Positions 33,766 through 42,913 of a stretch of 64,000 nucleotides of DNA are shown piece by piece. The position numbers and the translations under genes were made by a program. The DNA comes from Nocardioides glacieisoli (lineage in GTDB: Bacteria > Actinomycetota > Actinomycetes > Propionibacteriales > Nocardioidaceae), in the NCBI RefSeq assembly GCF_004137245.1, contig NZ_SDWS01000001.1, positions 186,001 through 250,000 of the forward strand. Reading direction: 5' to 3'. The notes under the pieces are model-generated. The model ran no database searches. It saw nothing but the letters and a program-made list of their open reading frames with translations, and was not told the origin of the DNA. Position 1 is the stretch's first letter, and each line of letters opens with the position of its first letter.

Positions 33766-36390
33766 TCAGAAGCCGATTCCCGAGGGTTGTGAGCTGGGCG
33801 GCCGGTACTGCGGGGCTGGGAGTCGTGGCGCTGGACGCGATCGGGCGGCCGCGCCGTAGCGGTCGATGGCGTCGACGACGGCCCGGCGCGCGTGCGCTGG
33901 TCCGAGGTCGGCACGGTCCCGGCCGAACACCTCGATCCACTGCCGGCGGGCATCGTCGAGGGACTCCGCGACGAGGTGGGAGGTGTTGCTGTGACGCCCT
34001 CGAGTCATGGCCACGTACGCCGCTGCGGCACCGGTGTGTTCACCGATCAAGACGTGGGCGCGGTCAACGGTGTCGCCCTGCGCGCCATGCACGGTGGTGG
34101 CGTAGGCGAGCTCGACGAACCGTGCCGCGTACTCGGCCGGGATCTCTCGATCACGACCACGGCCATGAAGGACGAGGCTGCCGTCGTCACCGACAACGGC
34201 CACGGTCCAGCTCTGTCGGTTCGCGACCTGCAGAGCGTGGTTGTTGCGGCGGGTCGCGACCCGGTCCCCAACCCCGATCGTCTCCCCAGCGCTGGTCGAG
34301 AGGAACCGGCCCTCGGTGCGATCGAGGCCCGGTCGCCGGTCGCGGATAGCGGCGTTGAGATCGGCCACCTGCTCCCGGGTGTCGGCCACGACGAGCTCGC
34401 CGATGGCTCCGGCGTCGGCGAGAGCGAAGGTACCTTCGACGTCGCTGGGGTGGATCACGATCTGACCTCGTCGCTGTAGGGCGTCGAACAGCGCGCCCGG
34501 ATCGTCACCGGTGCGCATCCGGAGACTGAGCGCGGCGTAGTCGGGGTCGGTGAACCGGTGCACCTTCTCCAATGTCACGACGGCACTCGGGTGCGCCCAC
34601 GCGAGTGCGTGATCGAGCACGCCGCCCCGGCCAACGGCGGGGAGTTGGTGGCGGTCCCCGACGAGCGCGATGCGGGCACCGGTCTCGTCCGCGATCGTGA
34701 ACAGCGCCCTGGCGGTGTCCTGGTCGAGCATCCCGGCCTCATCGACCAGCAGCAGGTCACCGACCTGCAGCCGTGCGGCCTCGGCGGGGGCGGGGTGTGG
34801 TTCACGGGTCCAGTGCCCGTCGACATCCCAGCACCAGCCGTGCTGTCGGATGAGCCAAGCCGCAGAGTGCCCGTCGGCGCCCGTCTCTGTAGTGGCAACC
34901 TCCGCGGCCTTCAACGTCGGCGTGACTACGACCAGCCGGTGCCCTTGGAGGGTGAGCATCTGTTGGGTGGTCCGCAGCGCGGTGGTCTTTCCGGCACCCG
35001 CAGCGCCTTCGACCACCACCAGCTGGCCGTCGCCGGCCAGGGCGCCCACCACCGCTGCTTGGGTGGCGTCGATCCTGACCAGTGCCCGCCCGCCCATGTG
35101 GGCCCGTCGGGCCGGCCGCGCGGCCCGGGTGGCGAACCGCGCGATGAGGTCGGCTTCAACGTCCAGAACCTGCGGCGAGGACAGCGACCGGACGTGCTCG
35201 GGCACATCGGGTCGCGACAGCAGCCCGACGCACCTTGCTGCCGCCCGAGCGGTGATGTCTTCGGCGAGCTCGACCCGCGCAGCCGTGCCGGCGAGCAGGC
35301 CGGTTTGCGCGAGGAGGACCTCGGTCCTCCCGCGAATGTCGGCCGTGTTCCACGCAGACCGCTTGCCGCCGAGGATGGAGACGACCAGCTCGGCCGCGGT
35401 GTCCCGGTCGATCCACCCCGGCCGCGTGCCGGGCAGCCGCAACGGGCCGGTGGGGTCTCGGTAGCCGAGGTCACGCAGCTCGGCGTTCCAGCGCTCCACG
35501 AGGTCGCGCCCGTTCGTGGGTACGACCTTGTCGGGACGCGCTTGAGCCCACGCCCGCCGATCCCACGCCTCCCGCAGCCGCAACCCCGGTTCCTCGCCCG
35601 GATGCTCGGACCGCCATTCGGCCTCGTACCGGTCGACATTGCGACGGATCTGCGCGGTCCGGGCACTGAAGGCGCCCGCGTACGGCGCCAGCTGCTGGAT
35701 CTCCCCGGACTCCGGGTCAAGCGATAAGCCGTACGCGGCGAGGGCCGTCCGGAACTGCGGGTCCGTCGCGACCGCTGCGTGCCCGATGCCATTGATCGCC
35801 TTGATGCTGTCCCTGATCCCGACCGAGTGCAGACCCCGCCACGTCCCGGCTGCCCAGACGCGGGCATTGATCTGCAAGTGAAGGTGACGATGCGGGTCAC
35901 CCGCCCGCGAGGTGTAGTGCCGGATCACTGCGGCCTCGATCCGCTCGACCGGCACCTGGACCTGGCGGTCGCGGGGCCCGACCCGGGTGGTCGCGTGCTG
36001 TGCGATCCAGCCGACGATCTCGGCGGCGGCTCTGTCCTGCGCGGCATCCAGTGCCGCGGAGACCTCAGGGTGCAGAGCCGCGGCCAGCGACCAGGTCTTG
36101 GGTCCGTTCACGGTGACCTCCACGAACCGCAGCGCGTTCGGGTCCTTGCGGAGTCGGCCCTTCGGTGTCCTCGATTCGATGTCGATCCCGGCCACCCACT
36201 CCTCATACGCATCGCCGGTCATCTCACCGGCGTGCTCGACGCCGTCCGGGGTCGCGGCCAGTCGGACGGCGACACCGGTGCCCTCATCGAGGTAGTAGTC
36301 ATCCGCACGGGATCGATCGCGCTCGACGTAGGCACGCGCCGCGTTCGCTGCGCCGCGGTAGAACTTCACGCCGCCATGCACCCGCACCAC
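33766..36390 (-). CDS. MobF-family conjugative relaxase-helicase (TrwC/TraI-like)
   Basis: An 874-residue protein. Residues 1-300 form the TrwC relaxase domain: a catalytic tyrosine pair in DRSRADDYYLDEGTGVAVRLA near residue 33 and the three-histidine metal site HRHLHLQINARVWA around residue 170. From about residue 430 follows an SF1 RecD2-like helicase: Walker A GAAGAGKTTALRTTQQML, Walker B LLLVDEAGMLD, GDRHQLPAVGRGG, and a C-terminal YATTVHGAQGDTVDRAHVLI plus YVAMTRGRHSNT. It nicks oriT and unwinds the transferred strand. It is the only transfer gene in the element and somewhat shorter than many actinobacterial TraA proteins. Confidence 0.93.
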   Translation of the reverse strand: MVRVHGGVKFYRGAANAARAYVERDRSRADDYYLDEGTGVAVRLAATPDGVEHAGEMTGDAYEEWVAGIDIESRTPKGRLRKDPNALRFVEVTVNGPKTWSLAAALHPEVSAALDAAQDRAAAEIVGWIAQHATTRVGPRDRQVQVPVERIEAAVIRHYTSRAGDPHRHLHLQINARVWAAGTWRGLHSVGIRDSIKAINGIGHAAVATDPQFRTALAAYGLSLDPESGEIQQLAPYAGAFSARTAQIRRNVDRYEAEWRSEHPGEEPGLRLREAWDRRAWAQARPDKVVPTNGRDLVERWNAELRDLGYRDPTGPLRLPGTRPGWIDRDTAAELVVSILGGKRSAWNTADIRGRTEVLLAQTGLLAGTAARVELAEDITARAAARCVGLLSRPDVPEHVRSLSSPQVLDVEADLIARFATRAARPARRAHMGGRALVRIDATQAAVVGALAGDGQLVVVEGAAGAGKTTALRTTQQMLTLQGHRLVVVTPTLKAAEVATTETGADGHSAAWLIRQHGWCWDVDGHWTREPHPAPAEAARLQVGDLLLVDEAGMLDQDTARALFTIADETGARIALVGDRHQLPAVGRGGVLDHALAWAHPSAVVTLEKVHRFTDPDYAALSLRMRTGDDPGALFDALQRRGQIVIHPSDVEGTFALADAGAIGELVVADTREQVADLNAAIRDRRPGLDRTEGRFLSTSAGETIGVGDRVATRRNNHALQVANRQSWTVAVVGDDGSLVLHGRGRDREIPAEYAARFVELAYATTVHGAQGDTVDRAHVLIGEHTGAAAAYVAMTRGRHSNTSHLVAESLDDARRQWIEVFGRDRADLGPAHARRAVVDAIDRYGAAARSRPAPRLPAPQYRPPSSQPSGIGF

Positions 36391-36918
36391 CCGCCTCCAC
36401 GGCGTCCGTCGACAACCAACGGACCCCTAGAAATGCCGCGTGGGCCGCCCGACCACGGGCGACCCATCTACGAACATTCGTAGCATGTGTGCCGCTCGAA
36501 AAGGAGGGGTTGGACGAGTAGGACGCCAGACATCTGGAGGCGATCTTGGGGACCGTCGATGGTCAACGAGCGTCAATCATTCGAGGGAACGGGCGGGCGG
36601 CGACGTCGGCGAACGGTGGCATCAGTAGGTGTCCGCGAACCTGAGGTTCCGTAGAGGGCGCGCCCGTCCTGGGTGGGAGACCGGGCGGACCATAAGGGAC
36701 GAGCGTGTTGTCACACACCGTCGCCGGTCTCGTAGTTCCAGAAGTGGTTCGGCTTGCGGGACGGGCGCTGATCCCGACCTCGACTGGCTAGTGGCAACTG
36801 CCTCGCAGCCGAGTCGAGCCACGGCGAGCCGGCCACCATTTGTTTACCGGATCTGCCGAGTTGAGGATGCGTTCGATCAGTTGCCGCAATCAGCCCGATC
36901 GAGTGGCGTCGAAAAGAC
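36391..36918. other. Non-coding region upstream of the relaxase; candidate oriT and promoter region
   Basis: About 530 bp without a convincing gene. CTACGAACATTCGTAG (36468-36483) is a 16-bp palindrome 78 bp before the relaxase ATG. GAACCTGAGGTTC (36637-36649) is another palindrome whose AACCTGAGGT core recurs at 33688, downstream of the relaxase. CCGGATCTGCCGAG at 36848-36861 is a copy of the cargo-separating motif. MobF origins of transfer usually lie beside the relaxase gene, so oriT is expected here or in 33391-33765; the nic site cannot be identified by eye. Confidence 0.45.
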
Positions 36919-37626
36919 TCACCTCACCAGACGGCCGTCGGCGATGGGGACGATTCGGTCGCAGCGGGCCGCGACGGTCTCGTCGTGAGTGGCGAGCACG
37001 ACGGTGACGCCGCGGGTCTCGCGGATTCCGAACAGCAGGTCGAGGATCTCGGCGCCCGTGGTGGAGTCGAGGTTGCCGGTGGGCTCGTCAGCCACCAGCA
37101 GGCGAGGGTCGTTCATCAGGGCGCGGGCGATGGCGACGCGTTGGCGCTGCCCGCCGGAGATCTGGGACGGCAGCGCGTCCTCGCGGCCTGCGAGCCCGAC
37201 GTCGTCGAGCAAGGAGCGGGCGCGGTCCTTGGCGTCGTACGTCGTCTTGTAGGGCAGCACGGGGAGCATCACGTTGTCGCGGGCGGTCAGTGCGGGAAGC
37301 AGGGCGAAGTGCTGGAAGACGAACCCGACGGTGCGGCGGAACGCGACCAGCTCTGCTCGGGGCAGGGCGGTGACGTCGCGCCCGTCGCAGACGATCGAGC
37401 CGGCATCGGGTTCGTCCATGCCGCCGAGCAGGTGCAGCAGCGTCGACTTGCCCGAACCAGAGGGGCCGACCAGAGCGATCACCTCGGCGGCGTCGATATG
37501 GAGATCGACCCCGTCAAGTGCGCGGACGGTGACTCCGCCGGGGGTGATGTAGGACTTCTCCAGCCCGGTGGCGTCGATCTGGTAACCGGTCGTGATCGGC
37601 TCGGGCAATGCCGTCGCTGAGGTCAT
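36919..37626 (-). CDS. MacB/LolD-type ABC transporter ATP-binding protein (mobile-element cargo)
   Basis: A 235-residue ATPase: Walker [20 protein letters not shown]-loop [18 protein letters not shown], signature [19 protein letters not shown], Walker [14 protein letters not shown] and H-loop LATHDETV. This sequence type pairs with FtsX-like permeases. The partner permease is transcribed divergently from an 80-bp shared region rather than in the same operon. Likely exports a peptide, antibiotic or lipoprotein, or transmits a mechanical signal. Confidence 0.93.
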   Translation of the reverse strand: MTSATALPEPITTGYQIDATGLEKSYITPGGVTVRALDGVDLHIDAAEVIALVGPSGSGKSTLLHLLGGMDEPDAGSIVCDGRDVTALPRAELVAFRRTVGFVFQHFALLPALTARDNVMLPVLPYKTTYDAKDRARSLLDDVGLAGREDALPSQISGGQRQRVAIARALMNDPRLLVADEPTGNLDSTTGAEILDLLFGIRETRGVTVVLATHDETVAARCDRIVPIADGRLVR

Positions 37627-37705
37627 AGTTCAGGTTACCCTCGAACTGCAGCACGCTGAGGCGAGCAGATCGCGGCGATGCAGCAGCGGTCGCCAAAGGG
37701 GTCTC

Positions 37706-40486
37706 ATGTTCCGGGTTGCACTGGCACAGGCGATGCGGCGGCGTGCGCGCGGGCTGGCGGTGGTGTTGGCGATCGTGATGGCGTCCGTGTCGTTCGCGTT
37801 GTTGACCTCTGCGGTGGCGACTTCACGACTGGACGTCCAGGGCACGGTGGAGGAGAACTACCGCACGGCGTACGACATCCTGGTGCGCCCGGCCGGCACG
37901 GCCTCGGACCTGGAGAAGTCCGAGGGTCTGGTGCAGCAGAACTATCTGTCGGGGATCTATGGCGGGATCACGATGGACCAGCTGCGGCAGATCCGGGCGT
38001 TGCCAGAGGTCGAGGTGGCGGCGCCGGTCGCGATGATCGGCTACATCTTCGCCACGGTGGACGTGCCAGTGGGGATCAACGAGGTGCTGACCGACGACCT
38101 GGATCAGTTGTACCGGTTCACCCCCATCTGGACGACTGACCGCGGGCTGAGCCAGTTGCCGGACCAGACTTCGTACGAGTACTTCACCCGCCGCCCGCTG
38201 AACTGGGACACGCCGAACGACACGGTCCCTCCGCAGCTGCGCAGGCCAAGTACGGGTGGGCGCGTGCAGGTGTGCGAGGAGTGGAGACAGCAGGACGAAC
38301 GGCTGCCTCAGCGCAACGCCTTCGACTACTCCCGGATGTCCCAGCTCGGGTGCGACGGATCCAACCCACCCCGACCCGGCAGAGGCGCCGACCAGTTGGA
38401 GTTGGGGCAGATCGGGTTCAACTTCCCCTACCAGTTTCCGATGCTGATGGCCGCTATCGATCCGGTGCAAGAGGCCAGGCTGGTTGGGTTGGACGACGCA
38501 GTCGTGTCCGGTCGGTACCTCACCGCACGGGACCAAACCGTTACCCCGGAGCTGATAGGTAAAAGGTTCACCAAGTCCGAGGTGCCGATCCTGATGGTGA
38601 ACAGGCCCTTGACCGATGACCGGGTCGAGTTGCGGGTGGAGCGGCTGGATGTTCCACCAGCCGCGGAACTTGTGGACAGGTTGAGTGGACCGAGCCCGGC
38701 CGACTGGGCCGCTCGGCTTCCAAGTCAGCCGGTCAAGACGGTGCGCGTCAACGCTCGGCAGGCCTACGACCGGTTGCTTCGCGAGTACGCCGCGGGCGCC
38801 GCGCAGTACTCGCCGGACTACTGGACGCTCGGTTCAGCTGCATACGAGCGCGCGGGCTCGGGGGCGCTGCGGGTTGTCGAACAGCCGCCCTCTCGCCGGG
38901 CCGTCTTCCGGAACTTCTATCAAGGTGGCTACCGGGCCCCTGCACCATCAGGTGATGTCAACTTCCGGCGCCTGGCGAAGCCGTTGCAGACGAGCAGCCA
39001 GATCGTGAACGGCGTGCTGGGGTCCCCCTACCTAAAGCAGGTGGGAGTGTTCGACCCGGACCTGATCGAAGGATTCAGTGAGCTGTCCGAGGTGCCGTTG
39101 ACGACCTACTACCCGCCCGACACGGCGCCCGCGGATGCCCGGTCCAGGGAGTTGCTGAAGGGGCGGTCGTTGCTGCCGAACGCGAACCTGGGCGGCTACC
39201 TGCAACAGCCGCCGATGATCTTGACCACGATCAAGTCCCTGGAAACGTTCAAGGACCCCACCTACTACCCCTTCGTCAAACCCGAGGACACCGAGGCACC
39301 GGTGAGCGTGATCCGGATCCGCGTGGCCGGAGTCACCGGTGCCGACGATGAGAGTCAGACCCGCGTCCGCCTGGTGGCGGAGCGGATCGCGCGGGAGACC
39401 GGGCTGACCGTGGACATCACCATCGGCTCCTCCCCCACCCCGCAGACCATCGTGCTCCCGGCCGGTCACTTCGGGCGCCCCGAACTCACCTTGACCGAAG
39501 GCTGGGTCGTCAAGGGCGTCAGTGTCAGACTGCTGTCCAGCATCGACAAGAAGTCCTTGACCCTGTTCGGGCTCGTCCTGATCGTGTGCGTGTTGTTCAT
39601 GGGCAACGCCACCCTCGCCGCGGTCCGCACCCGCCGCGCCGAGCTCGGCGTACTGGCTTGCCTGGGTTGGTCGGCCCGTCGGATCTTCGTCATGCTCCAA
39701 GCCGAACTCCTCCTGACCGGGCTGATCGCCGGTACCCTCGGCACCGCCCTAGCGTCGGCGGTCGTCGGTCTCTCCGGGTTGGACGTCACTTGGTGGCACC
39801 TCGCCCTGATCACCCCCGTCGCGACCCTTCTTGCGGCATTGTCTGGGGTGATTCCCGCTTGGCGCGCCTCCCACGCCACCCCCATCCAGGCCATCCGCCC
39901 CGACGTACGCGGACCCAAGCGCGCCGCCACCGGTGTCCGCGGCATCACCACCCTCGCCCTCGTCGGCCTGCGCCGCCTCCCCGGCCGCACCCTGCTGGGT
40001 GCAACCTCGCTGTTCATCGGCGTCTGCGCTCTCTCGGTCCTGCTCGCCGTCCAACAAGCCTTCCAAGGCGGCGTCACCGGCACCGCCCTCGGCGACGTGA
40101 TCGCCGTCCAGGTCCGCGGCGTGGACTACCTCGCCGCCGCCGTGACCATCGCACTCGGGGCGTTCGCGATCGCCGACATCACTTACCTCAACATCTCCGA
40201 ACGCACCGCCGAGATCGGCACCCTGCGCTCAACCGGCTGGACCGAGAACCACGTCCGCCGCCTCTTCGCCGTCGAATCCCTCGCCACCGCCACCCTCGGC
40301 GCCGTCGCCGGCGCCGTCGTCGGCGTCACCGCCGCCGCACTGCTCCTCCCCATCCCCCTGACCACCAGCCTCACCGCCGCCGCCATCGCCACGGCAGGCG
40401 GAATCGTTGCCGCCATGGTCGCCGCCACCGCACCCCTGTCCCGCCTCACCCAGCTCGCCCCCGCGACCGCCATCGTCACCGAATAG
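37706..40486 (+). CDS. Large FtsX-like ABC permease (mobile-element cargo)
   Basis: A 926-residue protein starting MFRVALAQAMRRRARGLAVV. The first TM segment (LAVVLAIVMASVSFALLTSAV) leads into an external domain of about 570 residues, rich in Pro/Tyr and containing two cysteines (RVQVCEEW and QLGCDGS). Six or more C-terminal TM segments in two FtsX units follow (LTLFGLVLIVCVLFMGNATLAAVRTRRAELGVLACLGWS and ITYLNISERTAEIGTLRSTGWTENHVRRLFAVES). Such permeases act with the MacB-type ATPase encoded divergently. Base composition shifts from lower GC in the external domain to very high GC in the C-terminal half, hinting at a mosaic gene. Confidence 0.9.
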   Translation: MFRVALAQAMRRRARGLAVVLAIVMASVSFALLTSAVATSRLDVQGTVEENYRTAYDILVRPAGTASDLEKSEGLVQQNYLSGIYGGITMDQLRQIRALPEVEVAAPVAMIGYIFATVDVPVGINEVLTDDLDQLYRFTPIWTTDRGLSQLPDQTSYEYFTRRPLNWDTPNDTVPPQLRRPSTGGRVQVCEEWRQQDERLPQRNAFDYSRMSQLGCDGSNPPRPGRGADQLELGQIGFNFPYQFPMLMAAIDPVQEARLVGLDDAVVSGRYLTARDQTVTPELIGKRFTKSEVPILMVNRPLTDDRVELRVERLDVPPAAELVDRLSGPSPADWAARLPSQPVKTVRVNARQAYDRLLREYAAGAAQYSPDYWTLGSAAYERAGSGALRVVEQPPSRRAVFRNFYQGGYRAPAPSGDVNFRRLAKPLQTSSQIVNGVLGSPYLKQVGVFDPDLIEGFSELSEVPLTTYYPPDTAPADARSRELLKGRSLLPNANLGGYLQQPPMILTTIKSLETFKDPTYYPFVKPEDTEAPVSVIRIRVAGVTGADDESQTRVRLVAERIARETGLTVDITIGSSPTPQTIVLPAGHFGRPELTLTEGWVVKGVSVRLLSSIDKKSLTLFGLVLIVCVLFMGNATLAAVRTRRAELGVLACLGWSARRIFVMLQAELLLTGLIAGTLGTALASAVVGLSGLDVTWWHLALITPVATLLAALSGVIPAWRASHATPIQAIRPDVRGPKRAATGVRGITTLALVGLRRLPGRTLLGATSLFIGVCALSVLLAVQQAFQGGVTGTALGDVIAVQVRGVDYLAAAVTIALGAFAIADITYLNISERTAEIGTLRSTGWTENHVRRLFAVESLATATLGAVAGAVVGVTAAALLLPIPLTTSLTAAAIATAGGIVAAMVAATAPLSRLTQLAPATAIVTE

Positions 40487-40841
40487 GTATCGACGCGGAG
40501 GGGTGTTCATGTGCGGGCTTCTGCCTGTGGGACCACCGGAAAGGCCCCTTCAGGCCTGACCTTTCTGGCGCTGCCCGCCAACGTCACGGAACGCAGAACG
40601 ACGTCGATCACCAACATCTGGGTGTGCCGCGATGAGCACGTGAGGCGGTCGGGGCGAGGACCGTCGGCTCAGACGGGCTCGCGATGATTACTACTGGATC
40701 CACTACTGAACCCGCTAACTACACCGAAGCACGGTGGTCAAGCCCCAGCTGCACGAAGGCGCGGGAGCGCCCGGATCTGCCGCGTTGACGGCGGCCACGC
40801 TCGCGCGGATCTGCTGATGACAGCACTCCTCAGAACAGTTG
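40487..40841. repeat. Intergenic segment with two copies of the cargo-separating motif
   Basis: No gene is supported here apart from the out-of-frame tail of the disrupted HAD gene. A degenerate motif copy, AACATCTGGGTGTGCCGCG, lies at 40613-40631, and a good copy, CCCGGATCTGCCGCGTTG, at 40771-40788. Confidence 0.5.
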
Positions 40842-41533
40842 TCAGGGGGTGACCCCTTGGGTTGGTTTGGAGTCCGAGAAGTCCAGTTCGTGTAGCGACT
40901 GAACTCGCGCACACCCGGCCGTGACATAGGCATCGTCGCGATCAAGCAGCACGGCGGAAAGGCCGATGGCGAGCGCGCCAAGGACGTCCTGGTCGAGGGA
41001 TTTCCTACCATCAGGGCCTCCTCGGCGTCGACACCAAGATGCGCTACGGCGTGGATGAAGGCGCGCCGGTCGGGCTTGCCAGCCGGAAGGACGGACGAAG
41101 CGAGTAACACGTCGATCTCGTCGCTCAGCCGCAGTCGGTCCATCTTCAACCGCTGCTGGTCCTCGTCGCCGTTTGTCAGTACGGCAACCTTGAGCCCCGC
41201 CTCCCGAGCCCGACGAAGCGTTGGCACGGCGTCATCGAACACCACCCAACCAGCCTCGTACCGCTGTTGGAAGGCGGCAATGGCATCGTCGGCACGACGG
41301 TCATCCAGGGCGACGGCGAGGAACTCGCGCACCCGCTCTCGGCGCATCTGGACAAAGGTCACCTCACGCCGGGCGTACCGCGCGTACTGAGTCTCCGACA
41401 CCTGCGTCCACCGCGTAGCCACATCGGGATCGGTGATGCCATGTTCTTCGGCCCAGCCAACGACAGCGCCAGCGGTTGCCGATGCCTGGTCGACCAGCGT
41501 GTCATCGAGGTCAAAGAGGACGGCGCGGAGCAT
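40842..41533 (-). pseudogene. HAD-superfamily phosphatase, frameshifted before motif IV
   Basis: From the ATG at 41533 the frame encodes a HAD hydrolase: motif I LFDLDDTLVDQ, motif II VAVLTNGDEDQQ and motif III lysine in LPAGKPDRRAF. At ALMVG (about 40997-41005) the frame changes: the expected GDSLDQDVLG continuation is found only in the next frame (SLDQDVLGALAIGLSAVLLDRDDAY), running to a stop at 40842-40844. A one-base loss removes the motif IV aspartate, and the unshifted frame instead runs on to 40715 as unrelated sequence. Either a decayed cargo gene or a sequencing error. Confidence 0.8.
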
Positions 41534-41570
41534 TGCCCGATCCTTTCACCCGCGCGGACGCCCCGGATAA

Positions 41571-41590
41571 CGTCCAGATCTGCCGCGTTG
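41571..41590 (+). repeat. Cargo-separating motif copy
   Basis: AACGTCCAGATCTGCCGCGT is at 41569-41588, between the HAD pseudogene and the first anti-sigma/sigma module. One base (A for G) differs from the fullest copies at 42858 and 44979. Confidence 0.7.
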
Positions 41591-41725
41591 CGCGTGAGCT
41601 CATCTGCCGATACGCGGATGTGCGGACGTGCGGACGGCGTTTTTCCCAACCTCGGGCGTCCTGCTGCACAGGGGTAGGGGTAGGTGAGGTAAGACAACCG
41701 TTCGGTCCGTTCACCCGTGTTTCTA

Positions 41726-41749
41726 AGTGTCCCCGTTTCGAGGGACACT
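41726..41749 (+). promoter_or_regulatory. Inverted repeat upstream of the first anti-sigma gene
   Basis: AGTGTCCC (41726-41733) and GGGACACT (41742-41749) form an 8-bp stem with an 8-nt loop, 19 bp before the ATG of the membrane anti-sigma-like gene. It may be a 5'-UTR hairpin or an operator. Confidence 0.55.
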
Positions 41750-41767
41750 GGTGAGTGGAGGAACGTC

Positions 41768-42352
41768 ATGAAGACCGAAATCGACTGGGGGCACGAACTC
41801 GATCGCTCGTTTGCCATTGAGGAGCCCATTGCCGTCGAGCGCTACGTGGCGCGAGGTCACCGGGCGCTACGCCACCGTAGGACGTTCACAACGATTGCTG
41901 CGGCAGCCACGTTGGTTGCTGCCACAATGACATGGGCGGCGCTGCCAGCGCTCTACTCGTCGGGCGACTCCGTGGTCGCGGGCGAGGGGCCGGGAGCGTC
42001 GCCGCCAGCCTCGTCGGATGTAGCGAGACCTTCTCGCTTCCGCACCGCGTCGCCGCAGGAACTGGAGAGGATGCCGGACGGAGTGCCAGTGACGTTGCCC
42101 GAGAGTGGCGACGCGTTCATTGTTCGACCCGGATGGCGAGTAGACCGCAGCATCGAGTCAATCGGCGAAGCGGGATGGACCGCGCGGTGGGCGATACAGG
42201 TCGTCCAGGAACGCTCAGACACAGAGCGATGGGTGACGATTGACTGGCTCGCGCAGGAGACTGTCGCACTCAATGTCGAGGCACCAGGGCAGCGGTATGC
42301 AGACTTCGAGGAGTTTGCCGCCGATGTGATCACCGATTTCGGAGCCCCGTGA
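41768..42352 (+). CDS. Single-pass membrane protein, probable anti-sigma partner
   Basis: A 194-residue protein: cytoplasmic N-terminus of about 35 residues (MKTEIDWGHELDRSFAIEEPIAVERYVARGHRALRHRR), one TM segment (TFTTIAAAATLVAATMTWAALPALY) and a C-terminal extracytoplasmic domain of about 130 residues. A GGAGG site precedes the ATG. Its stop overlaps the start of the following ECF sigma gene (GTGA), so the pair is translationally coupled. Identification as anti-sigma rests on topology and position; no zinc-binding HxxxCxxC motif is visible. Confidence 0.65.
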   Translation: MKTEIDWGHELDRSFAIEEPIAVERYVARGHRALRHRRTFTTIAAAATLVAATMTWAALPALYSSGDSVVAGEGPGASPPASSDVARPSRFRTASPQELERMPDGVPVTLPESGDAFIVRPGWRVDRSIESIGEAGWTARWAIQVVQERSDTERWVTIDWLAQETVALNVEAPGQRYADFEEFAADVITDFGAP

Positions 42353-42846
42353 ATCGCGACGAGCGCGACGCCCAGTTCACCGATTTCGTAGTTGGTCGGT
42401 TGCCCCACCTGCGCCGGATCGCGTACGCCCTTACTGGCGACCGGCACCATGCAGAAGACCTGCTGCAAACAGCCCTCGCCAAGTTGTACGTCGCTTGGCC
42501 TCGCATCCACCACGAAGGCGGCGAGGAGGCATACTGCCGACAGATCTTGGTCCGCACGAACATCGACGACTTGCGAAGAAGTTGGCGGCGCGAGTGGCCG
42601 ACCGAAGTCCTGCCCGAGCACGCCGCCGATGCCGCGCCTTCCATCGAGGAGCGTTCTGCCCTCTTCGATGCGCTACAAGCCCTCCCAGAGCAGCAGCGCA
42701 AAGTGGTCGTGCTCCGACACTGGCTCGGCCTATCGGTGCGAGAAACGGCATCCGAACTGGGCATCAGCGACGGCACGGTCAAGAGCCACAGCAGCCGAGG
42801 ACTGTCGGCGCTTGAGGCGTTGCTCGTGCAGGAGCGGCACGACTGA
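42349..42846 (+). CDS. SigE-family ECF RNA polymerase sigma factor
   Basis: A 165-residue sigma factor. Region 2 is FVVGRLPHLRRIAYALTGDRHHAEDLLQTALAKLYVAWPRI (residues 13-53), and region 4 is LPEQQRKVVVLRHWLGLSVRETASELGISDGTVKSHSSRGLSAL. The SigE/ECF41-like actinobacterial subgroup is suggested by the short linker and the DDLRRSWRREWPTE segment. It is coupled to the upstream membrane protein and followed 12 bp later by the separating motif at 42858. GTG start within the GTGA overlap. Confidence 0.88.
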   Translation: MNRDERDAQFTDFVVGRLPHLRRIAYALTGDRHHAEDLLQTALAKLYVAWPRIHHEGGEEAYCRQILVRTNIDDLRRSWRREWPTEVLPEHAADAAPSIEERSALFDALQALPEQQRKVVVLRHWLGLSVRETASELGISDGTVKSHSSRGLSALEALLVQERHD

Positions 42847-42857
42847 GGCCACCCCGC

Positions 42858-42879
42858 AACGTCCGGATCTGCCGCGATG
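42858..42879 (+). repeat. Cargo-separating motif copy (full)
   Basis: AACGTCCGGATCTGCCGCG occupies 42858-42876, immediately after the first sigma module and 35 bp before the stop of the opposing anti-sigma gene. This is the reference form of the motif. Confidence 0.75.
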
Positions 42880-42913
42880 TGGGAGGCCGTGGGGGCCTTG
42901 GGACTAGCACTGA

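Noticed and set aside
36391-36918. Possible small genes upstream of the relaxase
   Set aside because: Short frames show no ribosome-binding site or plausible protein composition; the palindromes argue for a control/oriT region instead.
37982-38001. GCGGCAGATCCGGGCGTT inside the ABC permease gene, resembling a reverse copy of the separating motif
   Set aside because: It encodes the ordinary residues LRQIRALP within a continuous reading frame, so it is probably a chance match. It is kept as a warning that the short core alone is not diagnostic.
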